A stretch of DNA of 64,000 nucleotides. Source: Oscillospiraceae bacterium (GTDB lineage: Bacteria; Bacillota; Clostridia; Oscillospirales; Acutalibacteraceae). This document shows, piece after piece, positions 1 through 8,876 of this stretch. The position numbers and the translations under genes are program-made. Positions within the stretch are counted from its first letter, which is position 1. Every line of letters begins with the position of its first letter. Below the pieces are notes generated by a model. It searched no databases and had not been told where the DNA came from. It saw nothing but the letters and a program-made list of their open reading frames with translations. Location: positions 1-64,000 of the forward strand of contig JAITRE010000001.1 of assembly GCA_031288555.1 (NCBI GenBank), read 5' to 3'.

Positions 1-611
1 TTTACAGCTTCTTTAATAGCTTGATTTTTAGTATCATATACCATTTTTAAATCCTCCTCACTTTTTGCTTTTAAAAACTTAATCCACATTATTAAGTTAT
101 CGTTTTCTATATCTTTTGGTAACTTTAAAATTTCAAGTGTGTTTATCTCTATTTTGTTTGTAAAAGTAGAATTTGTTTTTTTATCAATAAGTAAGTATTT
201 ATTATGACAATTGTCATTTTCTTTTATTAATATATGTTCTGCAGCAATTAATATACTTACAACTTTTTGGATCTTATCATAATCTTCTCCTGGTCCCATC
301 TGATCTAAAATCATATTTGAAAGATAGTAAAGAACTCTTTCTCTTATATTTTCTTTATATGCTACTTGTATCTCAATATCTATTATTTTACCTGACTTAA
401 GTTTTAGCTTTATATCTAAAATTCCAATTTTATCTTTAGCATAGTTTTGAATTTTAATAAATGGATCAACTACACGAATATTTTCATATTCTTCCTTTTT
501 AATATCTAAAATTGAATCTAGAAAGTCTTTTATTATTATTTGATTTTTCTCATCACCAAAAACTTTTTTAAATACTAAATCATTTGTTGCACCAAATAGT
601 TTTCTTATCAT
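1..611 (-). CDS. Rpn-family PD-(D/E)XK nuclease / putative transposase, C-terminus cut by the window edge
   Basis: An open minus-strand frame of 203 codons runs from ATG at 611 off the left edge without a stop, so only the N-terminal part is visible. It begins MIRKLFGATNDLVFKKVFGD, the usual opening of the Rpn/PDDEXK_2 family of recombination-promoting nucleases and putative transposases. About 70 residues in, a segment ILDIKLKLKSGKIIDIEIQ carries the acidic residue and E-x-Q of the nuclease core. An AAGGAG ribosome site sits at 624-629. These genes are scattered in many bacterial genomes and are linked to DNA cleavage and RecA-independent recombination. No inverted repeats typical of an active transposon are seen on the visible side. 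Confidence 0.8.
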   Translation of the reverse strand, partial: MIRKLFGATNDLVFKKVFGDEKNQIIIKDFLDSILDIKKEEYENIRVVDPFIKIQNYAKDKIGILDIKLKLKSGKIIDIEIQVAYKENIRERVLYYLSNMILDQMGPGEDYDKIQKVVSILIAAEHILIKENDNCHNKYLLIDKKTNSTFTNKIEINTLEILKLPKDIENDNLIMWIKFLKAKSEEDLKMVYDTKNQAIKEAV

Positions 612-924
612 AAATTTATTTTTCTCCTTGTGTTTTAAGAAAGCACAATAGTTAAATTCTATAATAATATTGTATTGTGATTTAGCTTAAAAGACAAACT
701 TGAAAAAAGGGTGAGGGGTAAAATATTTTGTGTTAGAAATTTTTAAATTTAAACAAGAATTTAAACATAAATTTCTTAAAGTGTACGAAACTATATTCAA
801 AATTTAAAAATTTTGATATAATATAAATGTACCTTCTAAAGTTACTAAAAATATTAAAATTAAATAAAATTTTAATAAATTTGTAAGTGAAGTTACTAAA
901 ATTTCTGAAAAGGGGACAATAATT
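612..924. other. Divergent intergenic region with an inverted repeat and a direct repeat
   Basis: No gene is seen between the Rpn-type gene and rubrerythrin. The sequence holds CACAATA (644-650) and its complement TATTGTG (673-679), 22 nt apart, just upstream of the Rpn ribosome site. It also holds a 12-nt direct repeat, AAGTTACTAAAA, at 839-850 and 890-901 in the rubrerythrin leader. Confidence 0.5.
794..822 (+). promoter_or_regulatory. Probable sigma-A promoter of rubrerythrin
   Basis: A perfect TATAAT lies at 817-822. The -35 region at 794-799 (TATTCA) is poor. The call rests mainly on the -10 box and its place about 100 nt upstream of the rubrerythrin start. The leader between them carries the two AAGTTACTAAAA repeats. 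Confidence 0.45.
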
Positions 925-1554
925 ATGTCTATTGAATTTGAAAATAGTCAAACGAAGCACAATTTAATGAAAGCCTTTTCAGGTGAAAGTCAAGCTTTTA
1001 ATAGGTATGTTTTTTCTGCGTCTCAAGCAAAAAAAGAAAATTTGCAAGTAATAGAATCAATTTTTTTGTTCACAGCAAACCAAGAAAAAGAACATGCAAA
1101 AGTTTATTATAATTTATTAAAAGAATTTTCTGGACAAAAAATTTCGATAAGTGCCAATTATCCTGTTGATAATTACAATAGCACTTTAGAGCTTTTAAAA
1201 GCTGCTCAAAATAATGAGTATGAAGAATATAAACATGACTACTCAAACTTTGCTAGAATAGCAAAAGAAGAAGGGTTTAATAAAATATCATCGAAATTTA
1301 ATACGATTTCTAAAATAGAAAAAACACACAGTGATCGTTTTAAGTATTTTGCTGATCTTTTAAAAGAAAATAAACTATTTATTTCTAATATAGAAACCGA
1401 ATGGATGTGCTTAAATTGTGGCGAAGTTTACAAAGGGTTATCAGCTCCTAAGGTTTGTCCAAGTTGTGAACACAATCAGGGTTTTTTTATAAGTCTTGAG
1501 CTAGCTCCGTTTACTGCATCATCATTATTAAAACCAGCCTTATTTGTTTCTTAA
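925..1554 (+). CDS. rbr: Rubrerythrin
   Basis: A 209-residue protein with the two rubrerythrin modules in order. The first is an N-terminal ferritin-like four-helix di-iron domain, with E in FSGESQAF and the E-x-x-H of NQEKEHAK, and a second pair later in the KIEKTHSDRF segment. The second is a C-terminal rubredoxin-like domain from about residue 160 with two C-x-x-C knuckles (CLNC and CPSC). The family reduces hydrogen peroxide in anaerobes using reduced rubredoxin or NAD(P)H partners in the cytoplasm. It is monocistronic, with an AAAAGGGG ribosome site before ATG and a terminator straight after. A single oxygen-defence gene of this kind fits a strict anaerobe. Confidence 0.93.
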   Translation: MSIEFENSQTKHNLMKAFSGESQAFNRYVFSASQAKKENLQVIESIFLFTANQEKEHAKVYYNLLKEFSGQKISISANYPVDNYNSTLELLKAAQNNEYEEYKHDYSNFARIAKEEGFNKISSKFNTISKIEKTHSDRFKYFADLLKENKLFISNIETEWMCLNCGEVYKGLSAPKVCPSCEHNQGFFISLELAPFTASSLLKPALFVS

Positions 1555-1557
1555 AAT

Positions 1558-1600
1558 AAAAGCTCAATTTACTTAAATTTTTAAGAAATTGGGCTTTTGA
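1558..1600 (+). terminator. Rho-independent terminator of rubrerythrin
   Basis: AAGCTCAATTT (1560-1570) pairs with AAATTGGGCTT (1587-1597) through one G-U pair, followed by a short T-rich tail. It lies directly after the rubrerythrin stop codon. Confidence 0.75.
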
Positions 1601-1959
1601 GTTTTTATTAAATCTTATATTTTTCAGATAAACAAATAGCTGTTTTTTCCCATATAATTTTTAACAATGTTAGAAATATACTGAGTTAAATTTTTTTATT
1701 TAAGCTCGAAAATTTAAAATCCGATATTTTAAAACTAATAAGTTTTGTGCAAAATTTTAAAATAATTTACATAAAATTTTTCAATATTTTTAAATTTAAA
1801 ACCAAATTTATTTTATAAATAACGATAATTTTAAATATATTAAACTTTATTTTTTATTTTATATTATTAAGATTTTTTCATAAGTATTTTAATATAAATT
1901 TTGTACAATCTTTATTAAAAATAATTTATTCTACTTTAAAACTTAAAATATTTTTAGAA
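1601..1959. other. Gene-free AT-rich spacer between convergent genes
   Basis: This stretch separates the ends of rubrerythrin (+) and the M23 peptidase (-). It is almost pure A/T and I see no gene, RNA or clear terminator for the minus-strand gene. Confidence 0.5.
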
Positions 1960-3015
1960 TTAATTTTGTTCTTCGAAATATTTTTCTGAAAAATCATATT
2001 TTCTATAGTATTCTTTAGTTTTTTTATCTTTGTAAACTTCTGATTTATTTTTTTTTAAAAACTCAGTTATAGCATATAAGTCTATCCATATTTCATTGTC
2101 AGACTCCTTTTGTGACTCATCAAATATTAGTTGTATACCCAAGTGTAGGTGGCTAGTCTCTATATTATTTACATTTTCTTTTTCACTATAACCAGTTCTT
2201 CCCACATAGCCTATAACATCTCCTGCTTTTATTAATTCTCCTTCTTTTATTTTAGGATGATAAGGTTTGTTTTTTCTAAGATGAGCATAATAATAATATC
2301 TTTTTTTGTCAAAACTTCTGATTCCTATTCTCCAACCACCATATTTGTTCCATCCCACACATTCTACTTTTCCAGATTCTACAGCTATAACAGGTGTCCC
2401 AATTCCTGCTGTTATATCGTGTCCTAAATGGGGCCTTTGATATCCGAAACTTCTGGAAGCTCCAAAATCTCTATAATGTGAGCAAGAAAAAGTTTTTGCT
2501 ATAGGAAAAAATACTTTTAATCCATATTTTTCTTCAAATGCTACATCATTTTCAGATATTTTATTTTTAACTTGAACCTTATATTTTCCAATAAATTCAC
2601 CTAAAACGGCAGAATATACTTCTTTATAATATGGAAAAAACTTCATATTTTTAGTTAATTTTTCTATACTTTCACCTTCTTGTAATTTTTTAGCTAAATT
2701 TTCTAAATCTTTCGATTTGTAACTACCCTCAAATTTTCCACCGTACATAGCTCCAAGGTAAGCAAGCATATCTATAAAGTTTAATTTATTTTTTAAATTT
2801 TGAGAATTGATATCTAGTTGAAAAGCTTTGTTAAGCGCTTCATAATTAACACTAAATTTGGCATATTTTATAAAATTTCCTTTTTCATTTAATTCATTTA
2901 GCACTGCGGTGTTCCCCGCTTTTTTGAAAGAGTAAATAATTAAAAAAAATATAAATATAAGTGTAATTGCAAATAATGGTACTATTTTTAATCTTATTTT
3001 TATAATTTTCATCAT
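1960..3015 (-). CDS. M23 (LytM-type) zinc metallopeptidase, membrane-anchored
   Basis: About 350 residues. One N-terminal hydrophobic helix (residues about 10-30) acts as signal anchor. An alpha-helical linker follows, then a C-terminal LytM domain with both zinc motifs: H-x-x-x-D in PHLGHD (about residue 200) and H-x-H in HLHLG (about 290). Such enzymes cut peptide cross-links in peptidoglycan outside the membrane. The long tail after HLHLG resembles clostridial M23 proteins. In spore formers some of these take part in engulfment, as SpoIIQ does, but nothing here proves that role and SpoIIQ itself often has a degraded site. The start is one of GTG/ATG/ATG within 6 nt; the middle one is given. 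It is alone, with about 700 nt of empty DNA upstream. Confidence 0.85.
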   Translation of the reverse strand: MMKIIKIRLKIVPLFAITLIFIFFLIIYSFKKAGNTAVLNELNEKGNFIKYAKFSVNYEALNKAFQLDINSQNLKNKLNFIDMLAYLGAMYGGKFEGSYKSKDLENLAKKLQEGESIEKLTKNMKFFPYYKEVYSAVLGEFIGKYKVQVKNKISENDVAFEEKYGLKVFFPIAKTFSCSHYRDFGASRSFGYQRPHLGHDITAGIGTPVIAVESGKVECVGWNKYGGWRIGIRSFDKKRYYYYAHLRKNKPYHPKIKEGELIKAGDVIGYVGRTGYSEKENVNNIETSHLHLGIQLIFDESQKESDNEIWIDLYAITEFLKKNKSEVYKDKKTKEYYRKYDFSEKYFEEQN

Positions 3016-3380
3016 CACCCAATATAGTTTTTATTTTTTATTCAGTGATAAATTGTATGTTACTTTTATTTAAGCTTATTACATTTTATTATTATTTCAA
3101 TGTTAAAAATAAAAGTTTTTACTTTTTTATTTTCTAATAAATTACAATAAGAATTGAAATTTTAAACAAAAAATAAAGACAAAATAGCATAATTTTAAAA
3201 ATCTACAAAATAAACACAACGATTTTATAAAAACAATAGAAAAAAAATTAAGCTCGTAGTTAAAAATCAGTTTTAATAATATAAAAACACTAAATATATG
3301 TTAAATTAATGTTTTAAAAATACACAACAGATTCATCACCTAAAAATATAGAAAAGCTTAAATAAAAATATATAAAACTT

Positions 3381-3407
3381 AGCATCCAAAGTAGGATGCT
3401 TTTTCTT
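3381..3407 (+). terminator. Orphan intrinsic terminator upstream of pheST
   Basis: AGCATCC (3381-3387), a 6-nt loop and GGATGCT (3394-3400) are followed by TTTTCTT. No plus-strand gene ends nearby, and the pheS promoter lies downstream of it. The reverse strand also shows a T-rich tail, so orientation is not certain. Confidence 0.6.
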
Positions 3408-3564
3408 AATAAAAAATTAAGCTTTGATAAGCTCTTTTAAACTTAAATTTTTAAATCAAAAATTAAAATAGTTTTAAAAATCATTTAATCGAAATTTATT
3501 ATGTTTAAAAAACTTTAAATGTATAATATTTTATTGTTAAAAACACTATTAAAATAAATGTTTT

Positions 3565-3594
3565 TTGAAGTAAACTAGCTAAATATAGTATAAT
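3565..3594 (+). promoter_or_regulatory. Sigma-A promoter of pheST
   Basis: TTGAAG (3565-3570), an 18-nt spacer and TATAAT (3589-3594). It is placed about 135 nt before the pheS start codon, giving a leader of roughly 125 nt. Confidence 0.65.
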
Positions 3595-3688
3595 GGACTA
3601 GAAGCGAAAAAATTTTACTGTTTTAAACAAAAGCAATTATATTATTTAAAAATACGTTTTATTGTACTTGTATGAAAGAAAGGAACAC

Positions 3689-3710
3689 AAAATACTAAAA
3701 TTAGTGTTTT
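3689..3710 (+). promoter_or_regulatory. AT-rich hairpin with T-tail in the pheST leader (possible attenuator)
   Basis: AAAATACTA (3689-3697) can pair with TAGTGTTTT (3702-3710) through one G-U pair, and the run of T continues to 3711. It sits between the promoter and the pheS start. The stem is A/T-rich and would be weak. The upstream eight-codon ORF (ATG at 3672) has no phenylalanine codon, so classical leader-peptide attenuation is not supported. Confidence 0.3.
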
Positions 3711-3728
3711 TGTAGGGTATTTTAAACA

Positions 3729-4766
3729 ATGCAAGAAAAAATAAATAATATATTAAACGAAGGAACAAATAAAATCAAAAAAGCAAAAACCATAGAAGAA
3801 TTAAAAATCATAAAATCATCTTTGTTGGGAAAACAAGGAGTTATTAAAGATATTTTAAAAGAGATACCTAATCTTGAAATTTCAAAGCGATCTGAAGCGG
3901 GATGTGCTGCAAATAAACTTAAAAACTGTTTTAATAACTTGCTTAAATTACGAAAAGAAGAACTTTTTTTTAAAATGTTAGAAATACCTTTAGATTTTGA
4001 CGCTACTCTTCCGGGTATACCTCCACACACGGGAGGATTGCATCCTATTACTCAAATTTGTTATGACCTTAATGATACATTTCGCTCAATGGGATTTGAA
4101 ATATTTCAGGAACAAGAAATAACAAGTGAACTGTACGCTTTTGACAATTTAAATTTCCCTAAAAATCATCCTGCACGCGAAAGCATGGACACTTATTGGT
4201 TAACAGAACATAGTGCGCAAAAAAATAATAGTCGACTTTGTCTTCGTCCACATTTAACTGGTGCAAGCATTCGATATCTTCAAACGCACAAACCACCATT
4301 TCGTTTTGTTTACCCAGGAAAGGTGTATCGTAATGAATCAACTGATGCAAAGCACGAGAGAGCTTTTTTCCAATATGAAGCCTTGATTGTTGATCACGAC
4401 TTTACTTTTTCTTCTGGAAAAATAATTATAAAAAGTATTTTATCTAAAGTGTTTGGTTGCGATGTATCAATTAGAATGCGTGTTGGTTACTTTCCGTTTG
4501 TTGAACCAGGTTTTGAAATTGATATGGGCTGTCTTGTTTGCAATAAAAAGGGGTGTCGTGTTTGTAAATACGTTGGTTGGATAGAAATAATGCCTGGTGG
4601 CACACCACATCCAAATGTACTTCGCTCCGCAAAACTTAACCCAGAAAAATTTACGGGTTTTTATGTAAATATCGGATTAGATCGCCTTGTTATGATGCGA
4701 TATGGAATAGATGACATAAGATTATTTCACTCTGCTGATCTTAGATTTTTAAAACAATTTAACTAA
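3729..4766 (+). CDS. pheS: Phenylalanine--tRNA ligase alpha subunit
   Basis: A 345-residue class II aminoacyl-tRNA synthetase catalytic subunit. It has an N-terminal helical arm, then the catalytic core: motif 2 region VYRNESTDAKHERAFFQYE, a cysteine knuckle around residues 270-282 (CLVC..GCRVC) and motif 3 GLDRLVMMRYGIDDIR. It pairs with PheT as an alpha2beta2 enzyme charging tRNA-Phe. The segment LRPHLTGASIRYL differs from the RTHTSPVQ-type sequence I expect in Firmicute PheS. Fourteen of 18 arginine codons are CGN rather than AGA, unlike the native sporulation genes in this window. Both features suggest transfer from another lineage. It is co-transcribed with pheT. Confidence 0.95.
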   Translation: MQEKINNILNEGTNKIKKAKTIEELKIIKSSLLGKQGVIKDILKEIPNLEISKRSEAGCAANKLKNCFNNLLKLRKEELFFKMLEIPLDFDATLPGIPPHTGGLHPITQICYDLNDTFRSMGFEIFQEQEITSELYAFDNLNFPKNHPARESMDTYWLTEHSAQKNNSRLCLRPHLTGASIRYLQTHKPPFRFVYPGKVYRNESTDAKHERAFFQYEALIVDHDFTFSSGKIIIKSILSKVFGCDVSIRMRVGYFPFVEPGFEIDMGCLVCNKKGCRVCKYVGWIEIMPGGTPHPNVLRSAKLNPEKFTGFYVNIGLDRLVMMRYGIDDIRLFHSADLRFLKQFN

Positions 4767-4779
4767 TAAAGGAGCAAAT

Positions 4780-7230
4780 ATGAAGGTATCATTAAATTGG
4801 ATAAAAGATTATGTGAAAATACCAAAAATACTAAAATCATCTCAAATTGCCTATGATTTAACTATGTCAACAGTAGAAGTAGAAAATACGATGAAATTGA
4901 ATGAAAAATTTAATAATATAGTAATTGGTGTAATAATTGAAGTAATTTCTCATCCTAATGCAGACCGGCTAAAAATATGTAAAACCGATATTGGCAATGG
5001 CGAAATATGTGAAATAGTTTGTGGAGGAAGTAATTTAAAAAAAAATATGAAAGTTGCTGTAGCACGACCGGGAGCAATGGTTCGCTGGCACGGGGAAAAT
5101 AACTTTGTTGAAATAAAAAATACAAAAGTACGTGGTGTAAATAGTTTTGGAATGATTTGTGCATCATCTGAAATAGAGTTATTTGATTTATTTCCTTTTA
5201 CAAAAGAGGCAACAATAATTAATTTATCAAAATTTGATTCAAAAGCAGGAACACCGCTTTCGGAAGCTCTAGAACTTGATGATACAATATTAGAAATAGA
5301 TAATAAATCTTTAACTAATCGTCCCGATCTTTGGGGACATTATGGCATAGCACGAGAAATTGCAACTTTATACGATTTGCCTCTTGTAAACTTTAAAAAA
5401 TTTATGCCACCAAAATCCGCAACAAATTTAACAGTTACTGTAAAAAATTTATTGGAATGCCCTAGATACATTGGAGTGAAAATTGAAGGACTTTCAATAA
5501 AGCCTTCACCATTTGAAATACAAAGTCGCATTTGGCGAGTAGGTGTACGTCCTGTTAATGCAATAGTTGATATAACTAATTATGTAATGTTAGCGACGGG
5601 TCAGCCAACTCACGCTTTTGACTTTGACAATATAAAAGGGCATATAACAGTGCGCCACGCTTTCAAAAAAGAAAAACTTCTGCTTTTAAACGGCAGAGAA
5701 TTGTCACTCTCTGAAGATAATTTAATAATTGCAGATGATGAAAGTCCTATAGGATTAGCAGGTATAATGGGTTCTGAAAAAGATTCTGTACTTCCTAAAA
5801 CCAACAAAGTTATCCTTGAAATTGCCAATTTCAATGCTATAAGTATCAGACGCACTTCGACACAACACAAAATACATACAGAAGCAGCTACCAGATATGA
5901 AAAAGCAATCGATCCAGAAAGAGGCGATATTGCTCTTTCGCTTGCCATGCAATTATTTAAAAACTCATATAAAGACATAAAACTAACAAGTTTCTGTGAT
6001 AACTATCCAAAACATCTTAAAAAAAACAAAATTGATGTTTCACTTAATTGGCTTAAAAAACAGCTTGGAAAACATATCCCAAATAAAGATATGACTAATA
6101 AGCTTAAACGTCTTGGTTTTGAAGTTAATTTTAACAACGACAACATGCAAGTTGTTACACCAACCTGGCGTTCTACAGGAGATATTTCTATTCCTAGCGA
6201 TATTGTGGAAGAAATAGTAAGAATTCATGGTTTAGAGAATTTTGAAGCGACACCAATAACAACAACTTTTCAACATGCAACAAATCAAATTAACATCGAC
6301 ATAGAAAGAAAAATAAAAGAATATTTAGCATTTAGATGCAAAATGCGTGAAATATTCACTTATCCTTGGATGGACGACAATTATATAAAAGCAATTTTAC
6401 AGGAAAATAGCAAGAAAAATATGTTATCACTTTCATCGCCGCCTTCTCCAAGCGAATCTTATCTTTGTTCTTCACTTTTGCCTAATTTATGTAAAGCAAT
6501 CACAAATAATTTGCGATTTTTCAACGAATTTGCAATATTTGAATCCGCTCAAATTTTTTTAAATAAAGTCTTAAAATCATGTTATGATTCACAAGAAAAA
6601 TTACCCGTGCAACACAGAAATATTGCAGGGGCTTATGTTGGGGCCCCTGAAAAAATGAACCTACTTTTCAGAACATTAAAAGGTGTGATAGAAGCACTTC
6701 CTTATTACGTTCATGTAAAACAAATAATATTCAAAAAAAATAACAAACCAATATGGGCTGATAATGTAGCATGGCTAAATATATTTCATAATAAAGAACA
6801 AATAGGAAATTTAGCGCTTTTGTCAAAAAAAGCTTCTCTTGATTGTGCAATTAAAAAAAACACGGTGGCATTATTTGAATTAGATATTGATTTGCTAAAA
6901 CCATATTCATCTAGAACAAATAAATTTTCACATATTCTCGAATACCCAACAGTAGATTATGATTTATCATTATTATTCGACTTATCTGTCAAATGGGATG
7001 AAATATCTGCAGTTATAAAAGATGAAGCTTACTCAAATAAACTACTTCACAAAATATTGTTTATAGATGAATATAAAGGAAGTCAAGTTCCTATCAAAAA
7101 AAAATCGATCACTTTTAGATTAATAATTGGTTCACCCGAAAAAACTTTAACATCAAATGAAATAGAAAATTATGCAAATAGTGTTGTAAAACGTTTAAAT
7201 AAAACACTCGGAGCTAAACTACGAAATTAA
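4780..7230 (+). CDS. pheT: Phenylalanine--tRNA ligase beta subunit
   Basis: An 816-residue full-length beta subunit. The N-terminal OB-fold tRNA-binding domain holds the SHPNADRLKIC segment (about residues 40-150). It is followed by the B3/B4 editing domain, the B5 domain and a C-terminal ferredoxin-like anticodon-binding domain from about residue 720. It forms the alpha2beta2 synthetase with PheS and hydrolyses mischarged Tyr-tRNA-Phe. It starts 13 nt after pheS with AAGGAG as ribosome site, so the pair is an operon. Just over half of its arginine codons are CGN, as in pheS, which again sets it apart from its neighbours. No terminator is obvious downstream. Confidence 0.95.
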   Translation: MKVSLNWIKDYVKIPKILKSSQIAYDLTMSTVEVENTMKLNEKFNNIVIGVIIEVISHPNADRLKICKTDIGNGEICEIVCGGSNLKKNMKVAVARPGAMVRWHGENNFVEIKNTKVRGVNSFGMICASSEIELFDLFPFTKEATIINLSKFDSKAGTPLSEALELDDTILEIDNKSLTNRPDLWGHYGIAREIATLYDLPLVNFKKFMPPKSATNLTVTVKNLLECPRYIGVKIEGLSIKPSPFEIQSRIWRVGVRPVNAIVDITNYVMLATGQPTHAFDFDNIKGHITVRHAFKKEKLLLLNGRELSLSEDNLIIADDESPIGLAGIMGSEKDSVLPKTNKVILEIANFNAISIRRTSTQHKIHTEAATRYEKAIDPERGDIALSLAMQLFKNSYKDIKLTSFCDNYPKHLKKNKIDVSLNWLKKQLGKHIPNKDMTNKLKRLGFEVNFNNDNMQVVTPTWRSTGDISIPSDIVEEIVRIHGLENFEATPITTTFQHATNQINIDIERKIKEYLAFRCKMREIFTYPWMDDNYIKAILQENSKKNMLSLSSPPSPSESYLCSSLLPNLCKAITNNLRFFNEFAIFESAQIFLNKVLKSCYDSQEKLPVQHRNIAGAYVGAPEKMNLLFRTLKGVIEALPYYVHVKQIIFKKNNKPIWADNVAWLNIFHNKEQIGNLALLSKKASLDCAIKKNTVALFELDIDLLKPYSSRTNKFSHILEYPTVDYDLSLLFDLSVKWDEISAVIKDEAYSNKLLHKILFIDEYKGSQVPIKKKSITFRLIIGSPEKTLTSNEIENYANSVVKRLNKTLGAKLRN

Positions 7231-7337
7231 AACATTTTTTAAACCCGTAAATTTTTTCTACTTTTTAATAAACAAATTTTATGTTTCATATTGTGTAAAA
7301 AGCCTCTAAAATTTTTAAAAACTACTTTGCAGAAAAC

Positions 7338-8750
7338 TTAAACTATGTGAACTTTTATAAGATTAGTATACCCAGCTCCACCGAATACTCCCGCCGTTAT
7401 AACGATAATATCATTTTTTTTAATTACTTTCCTTTTCAAAGAAGTTTTAATAACATAGTCAAAAATTTCTTCATTACTAATTTTATCTTTTATAGCTAGA
7501 GGAATTACACCCCAAAATAAACTCATTTGTCTCAAAACTGTTTCATCGGAAGAACCCCCTATTATAATACAATCGGGTTTAAAACCCGAAATCATCTTAG
7601 CGGTTCTGCCGGTCTTTGTTATCGTTATTATTGCCTTAGCAGAAAGATCATGAGCCGTTGTACATGTTGCATGAGAAATTGCTGTAGCTATATCGAACTT
7701 TTGATATAAATCTATGTTTTTCAACCTTGACTTATAATTAATCTCTTTTTCTGCTCTTTCAGCTATTTTAGACATCATTTTTAAAGAACTTATCGGATAC
7801 TTTCCAGACGCAGTCTCACCAGAAAGCATTATAGCGCTAGTTCCGTCATAAATAGCGTTGGCAACATCTGTACATTCAGCTCTAGTGGGCCTCGGATTTT
7901 TAATCATCGATTCTAACATTTGAGTTGCAACTATAACTTGTTTTCCTGTAGAAATTACTTTTTTTATAATATATTTTTGAATAATAGGAATTTCTTCTAT
8001 TGGTATTTCAACGCCAAGATCTCCTCTACCAACCATTATTCCATCTGAAATATTTATTATATCGTCAACATTTTTAAGCCCCTCTAAATTTTCTATTTTT
8101 GCTATTATCTTAAGTCTAGAACAATTGTTCTTTTCTAACTCTAATTTAAGCATATTAAGATCTTTTTTACATCTGGTAAAAGATGCTGCAACAAAATCAA
8201 AATCTTGTTCAACCGCAAATTTAAGGTCAATTGTATCACTTGGTCCTATAAACGGTAAAGGCGTTTTAATTCCAGGAACATTAATTCCTTTGCAAGGAAG
8301 TAAATCCCCTCCATTTATCACTGTACAAAATATATTTTCAAAATCAATCTTATTCACTTTCAGCTCTATAAGGCCATCATCTATCAAAATTTTTGTTCCG
8401 GGCAAAACATATTGAGGCAAGTTTTTAAAAGTAATACTACAAATTTTATTGTCCCCCAGGCATTTTCTCGTTGTCAATACATAGCTTTGATCGTTTTCTA
8501 AAAAAACACTAGCATCTTTTAGTTTTCCCGTTCGTATTTCAGGCCCTTTCGTATCAAGTAAAAGCGCAACATAACAATTTAAAGCTTTACGAACTCTTTT
8601 TACCATATCAATTCTTTTTTTGTGATCATCCAATGTTCCATGTGAAACATTTATTCTAACGATGTTCATACCATTAAGTATTAATGATTTTATAATGTCT
8701 TCATTATCTGTTGACGGACCTAAGGTACAGATAATTTTAGTCTTTCTCAT
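7338..8750 (-). CDS. pyk: Pyruvate kinase
   Basis: A 470-residue glycolytic enzyme converting phosphoenolpyruvate and ADP to pyruvate and ATP. Visible motifs: the N-terminal TKIICTLGPS; LLDTKGPEIRTG; the catalytic lysine in IIAKIEN (about residue 218); the Mg-binding GRGDLGVE; and the signature ATQMLESMIKNPRPTRAE. A C-terminal allosteric domain follows. The usual NFSHG near residue 35 reads NVSHG. It lacks the extra C-terminal PEP-utiliser domain found in some Bacilli. RBS GAGGAG precedes ATG. It is the last gene of a loose minus-strand series after galU and prfA. Confidence 0.96.
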   Translation of the reverse strand: MRKTKIICTLGPSTDNEDIIKSLILNGMNIVRINVSHGTLDDHKKRIDMVKRVRKALNCYVALLLDTKGPEIRTGKLKDASVFLENDQSYVLTTRKCLGDNKICSITFKNLPQYVLPGTKILIDDGLIELKVNKIDFENIFCTVINGGDLLPCKGINVPGIKTPLPFIGPSDTIDLKFAVEQDFDFVAASFTRCKKDLNMLKLELEKNNCSRLKIIAKIENLEGLKNVDDIINISDGIMVGRGDLGVEIPIEEIPIIQKYIIKKVISTGKQVIVATQMLESMIKNPRPTRAECTDVANAIYDGTSAIMLSGETASGKYPISSLKMMSKIAERAEKEINYKSRLKNIDLYQKFDIATAISHATCTTAHDLSAKAIITITKTGRTAKMISGFKPDCIIIGGSSDETVLRQMSLFWGVIPLAIKDKISNEEIFDYVIKTSLKRKVIKKNDIIVITAGVFGGAGYTNLIKVHIV

Positions 8751-8876
8751 ATTTTCTCCTCTATTTAACTCTCAACAATTCTTTGCAAAACAACACTTTA
8801 AAAATTAAAATAAACATCACACTTTGCTTTAACATATAACAAAGTCATAAACAAAAAAATTGAAAAACTAGTTAAA

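Larger units (their letters stand above)
3016..3728. other. Long divergent spacer before pheST
   Basis: Gene-free, apart from an orphan terminator (3381-3407), a sigma-A promoter (3565-3594) and a weak hairpin (3689-3710), each listed separately. I looked for T-box landmarks, such as the conserved tRNA-acceptor-binding bulge often found before pheST in Firmicutes, and saw none. Confidence 0.5.

Noticed and set aside
3672-3698. Eight-codon ORF before pheS as a possible attenuation leader peptide
   Set aside because: It has no phenylalanine codon and no ribosome site, so a Phe-sensing leader is not supported.
3595-3728. T-box riboswitch for pheST
   Set aside because: The conserved T-box bulge and antiterminator sequence were not seen; the leader is too short and A/T-rich.
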